Positions 5,046-5,858 of a stretch of DNA of 5,858 nt are shown in pieces. The position numbers were made by a program, and so were the translations under genes. The stretch comes from CAZUTK01 sp964623265 (GTDB lineage Bacteria; Electryoneota; B3-LCP), in NCBI GenBank assembly GCA_964623265.1, contig CAZUTK010000104.1, forward strand, positions 1 to 5,858. The letters run 5' to 3'. The notes under the pieces are model-generated. The model made no database searches, had not been told where the DNA came from, and worked only from the letters and a program-made list of their open reading frames with translations. Positions within the stretch are counted from its first letter, which is position 1. The number at the start of each line of letters is the position of its first letter.

Positions 5046-5858
5046 TCAAAACCCCCTTTCCAAAATGGATACCGTGACGTATGTTCCGGTGCCGGCGTGG
5101 CTGTGGATGGCACCGCGCTTGGCGTTCTTGACTTGCAGGGTGGGATCCTTGAAATGCTTGCCGATGGTGCCCTGCAGCTGCCAATGAGCGAACACCGCCT
5201 GCATCAAACCGGTGGCTCCGACCGGATGACCGCAGGCGATCAAACCGCCGGATGGATTGACAGGGATTTTTCCTTGTTCGGGAAATTTATAGCCGTAATC
5301 CAGATCCGGCATGAAAGGCGCTCCGGATTCGACGAACTTGCCGCCATCGCCGTACTTACACAAGCCCATATCTTCATAGGTCTGGATTTCTGAAGAGGTA
5401 TAAGCGTCGTGAAGTTCAACGAAATCAAGCTGGTTGATGGGATCTGTGATATTCGCCATAGCGTAGGCGTTCTTGCTCGCCATTCTGCCGGAACGGAAGG
5501 AGTGCACGCCGGGATATTTCAGCCCCTTGTAGTCGGACGCCTTCTCGTGCGGCAGGAGGATCACGTCCCCATGCGGACGATCCGCCATCCGCATGGCGTC
5601 CATCCCGCTGCCGATGCCGATGACCTTGGTCGGCTTCAAGCGTTTTCCCGTGGCTTTTTCCAGAGTGTTCAAACCTTTTTCACTGGCGAAGAGCACCGCT
5701 GCGGCACCGTCGCTCATAACGCAAATATCGAGCATGGTCAACGGCCAGGCGACCATTTCCGAATTGCGGACATCTTCGATCGTGATTTTTCTGCGTTTCT
5801 GAGCGTATGGGTTGTGAAAGGCGTTATTGTGGTTCTTCACGGAAACCAGCGCCATCTG
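5046..5858 (-). CDS. Acetyl-CoA acetyltransferase-like thiolase, SCP-x/archaeal type (partial, N-terminus missing)
   Basis: The frame is open to the right edge, so this is the C-terminal 270 residues of a protein usually near 390-400 long. The Met codon at 5853-5855 is internal, not a start. Thiolases join or cleave acyl-CoA units; here cleavage of acetoacetyl-CoA to acetyl-CoA is the likely step. Visible landmarks, counted from that internal Met, are SVKNHNNAFHNPYAQ (5-19), SDGAAAVLFASE (48-59), VELHDAYTSSE (146-156) and NPSGGLIACGHPVGATG (200-216), whose His210 (5226-5228) is the catalytic GHP histidine. The nucleophilic Cys must lie beyond the window. The C-terminal motif reads HSHAGTGT (251-258) rather than the C-x-G-G-G of AtoB-type thiolases, and the HDCF-type motif is HDAY. 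Both traits fit the SCP-x/archaeal-like class that works with DUF35 proteins. The TGA at 5046-5048 is 2 nt from the DUF35 start. It could serve another short 3-oxoacyl-CoA; I cannot tell from the half seen. Confidence 0.88.
   Translation of the reverse strand, partial: QMALVSVKNHNNAFHNPYAQKRRKITIEDVRNSEMVAWPLTMLDICVMSDGAAAVLFASEKGLNTLEKATGKRLKPTKVIGIGSGMDAMRMADRPHGDVILLPHEKASDYKGLKYPGVHSFRSGRMASKNAYAMANITDPINQLDFVELHDAYTSSEIQTYEDMGLCKYGDGGKFVESGAPFMPDLDYGYKFPEQGKIPVNPSGGLIACGHPVGATGLMQAVFAHWQLQGTIGKHFKDPTLQVKNAKRGAIHSHAGTGTYVTVSILERGF

Noticed and set aside
5044..5184. N-terminal extension of the DUF35 frame up to 5184
   Set aside because: The extra 47 residues overlap the thiolase coding region and look like out-of-frame translation; the ATG at 5041-5043 has a good ribosome-binding site.
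4456..5187. Plus-strand reading frame of 243 codons opposite the DUF35 gene and the thiolase 3' end
   Set aside because: It overlaps two well-supported genes on the other strand, its translation is compositionally odd, and it has no convincing motif.

Overview
The window holds one compact, single-direction gene block. Every supported gene is on the minus strand, so transcription runs from the right edge to the left edge. In that order the genes are: an acetyl-CoA acetyltransferase-like thiolase (its N-terminal part lies beyond the right edge), a DUF35-type zinc-ribbon/OB-fold protein, a cytosolic two-[4Fe-4S] plus two-CCG-domain iron-sulfur protein (GlcF/LutA/HdrD-like), a short-chain fatty acid/acetoacetate permease of the AtoE family, the A and B subunits of succinyl-CoA:3-ketoacid CoA-transferase (ScoA, ScoB), and the N-terminus of a multi-membrane-span glycosyltransferase of the GT39/ArnT-like type (cut by the left edge). 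The gaps between genes are 2, 3, 30, 58, 87 and 24 nt. No rho-independent terminator is visible, so the first six genes probably form an operon whose promoter lies outside the window to the right. The glycosyltransferase may be a read-through neighbour with an unrelated role.

The metabolic reading is ketone-body or short 3-oxoacid use. The permease would import acetoacetate or a short-chain fatty acid. ScoAB would move CoA from succinyl-CoA onto acetoacetate to make acetoacetyl-CoA, and the thiolase would cleave this to two acetyl-CoA. In principle the flow could also reverse. The thiolase is not the usual AtoB type. It resembles the SCP-x/archaeal-like class and is followed 2 nt later by a DUF35 protein, the partner known from archaeal thiolase/HMG-CoA synthase complexes and from the BbsA/BbsB thiolase of anaerobic toluene degradation. 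The iron-sulfur protein points to an oxidation step feeding electrons onward, but its flavoprotein partner is not in view.

The organism is most likely a bacterium: Shine-Dalgarno sites precede the DUF35, scoA and scoB starts, the permease aligns along its whole length with my memory of E. coli AtoE, and the CoA-transferase closely resembles bacterial ScoAB. Base composition looks moderate and even throughout. I cannot assign a phylum. An anaerobic or facultative, possibly uncultured lineage would fit, but this is a guess.

No RNA genes, insertion sequences, CRISPR arrays or attachment sites were seen, and there is no gene-free stretch longer than 87 nt. The non-coding or overlapping signals of note are a strong hairpin at the very start of the iron-sulfur gene, a smaller hairpin and a 7-bp tandem repeat between scoA and scoB, and three imperfect 9-bp repeats across the permease stop codon.
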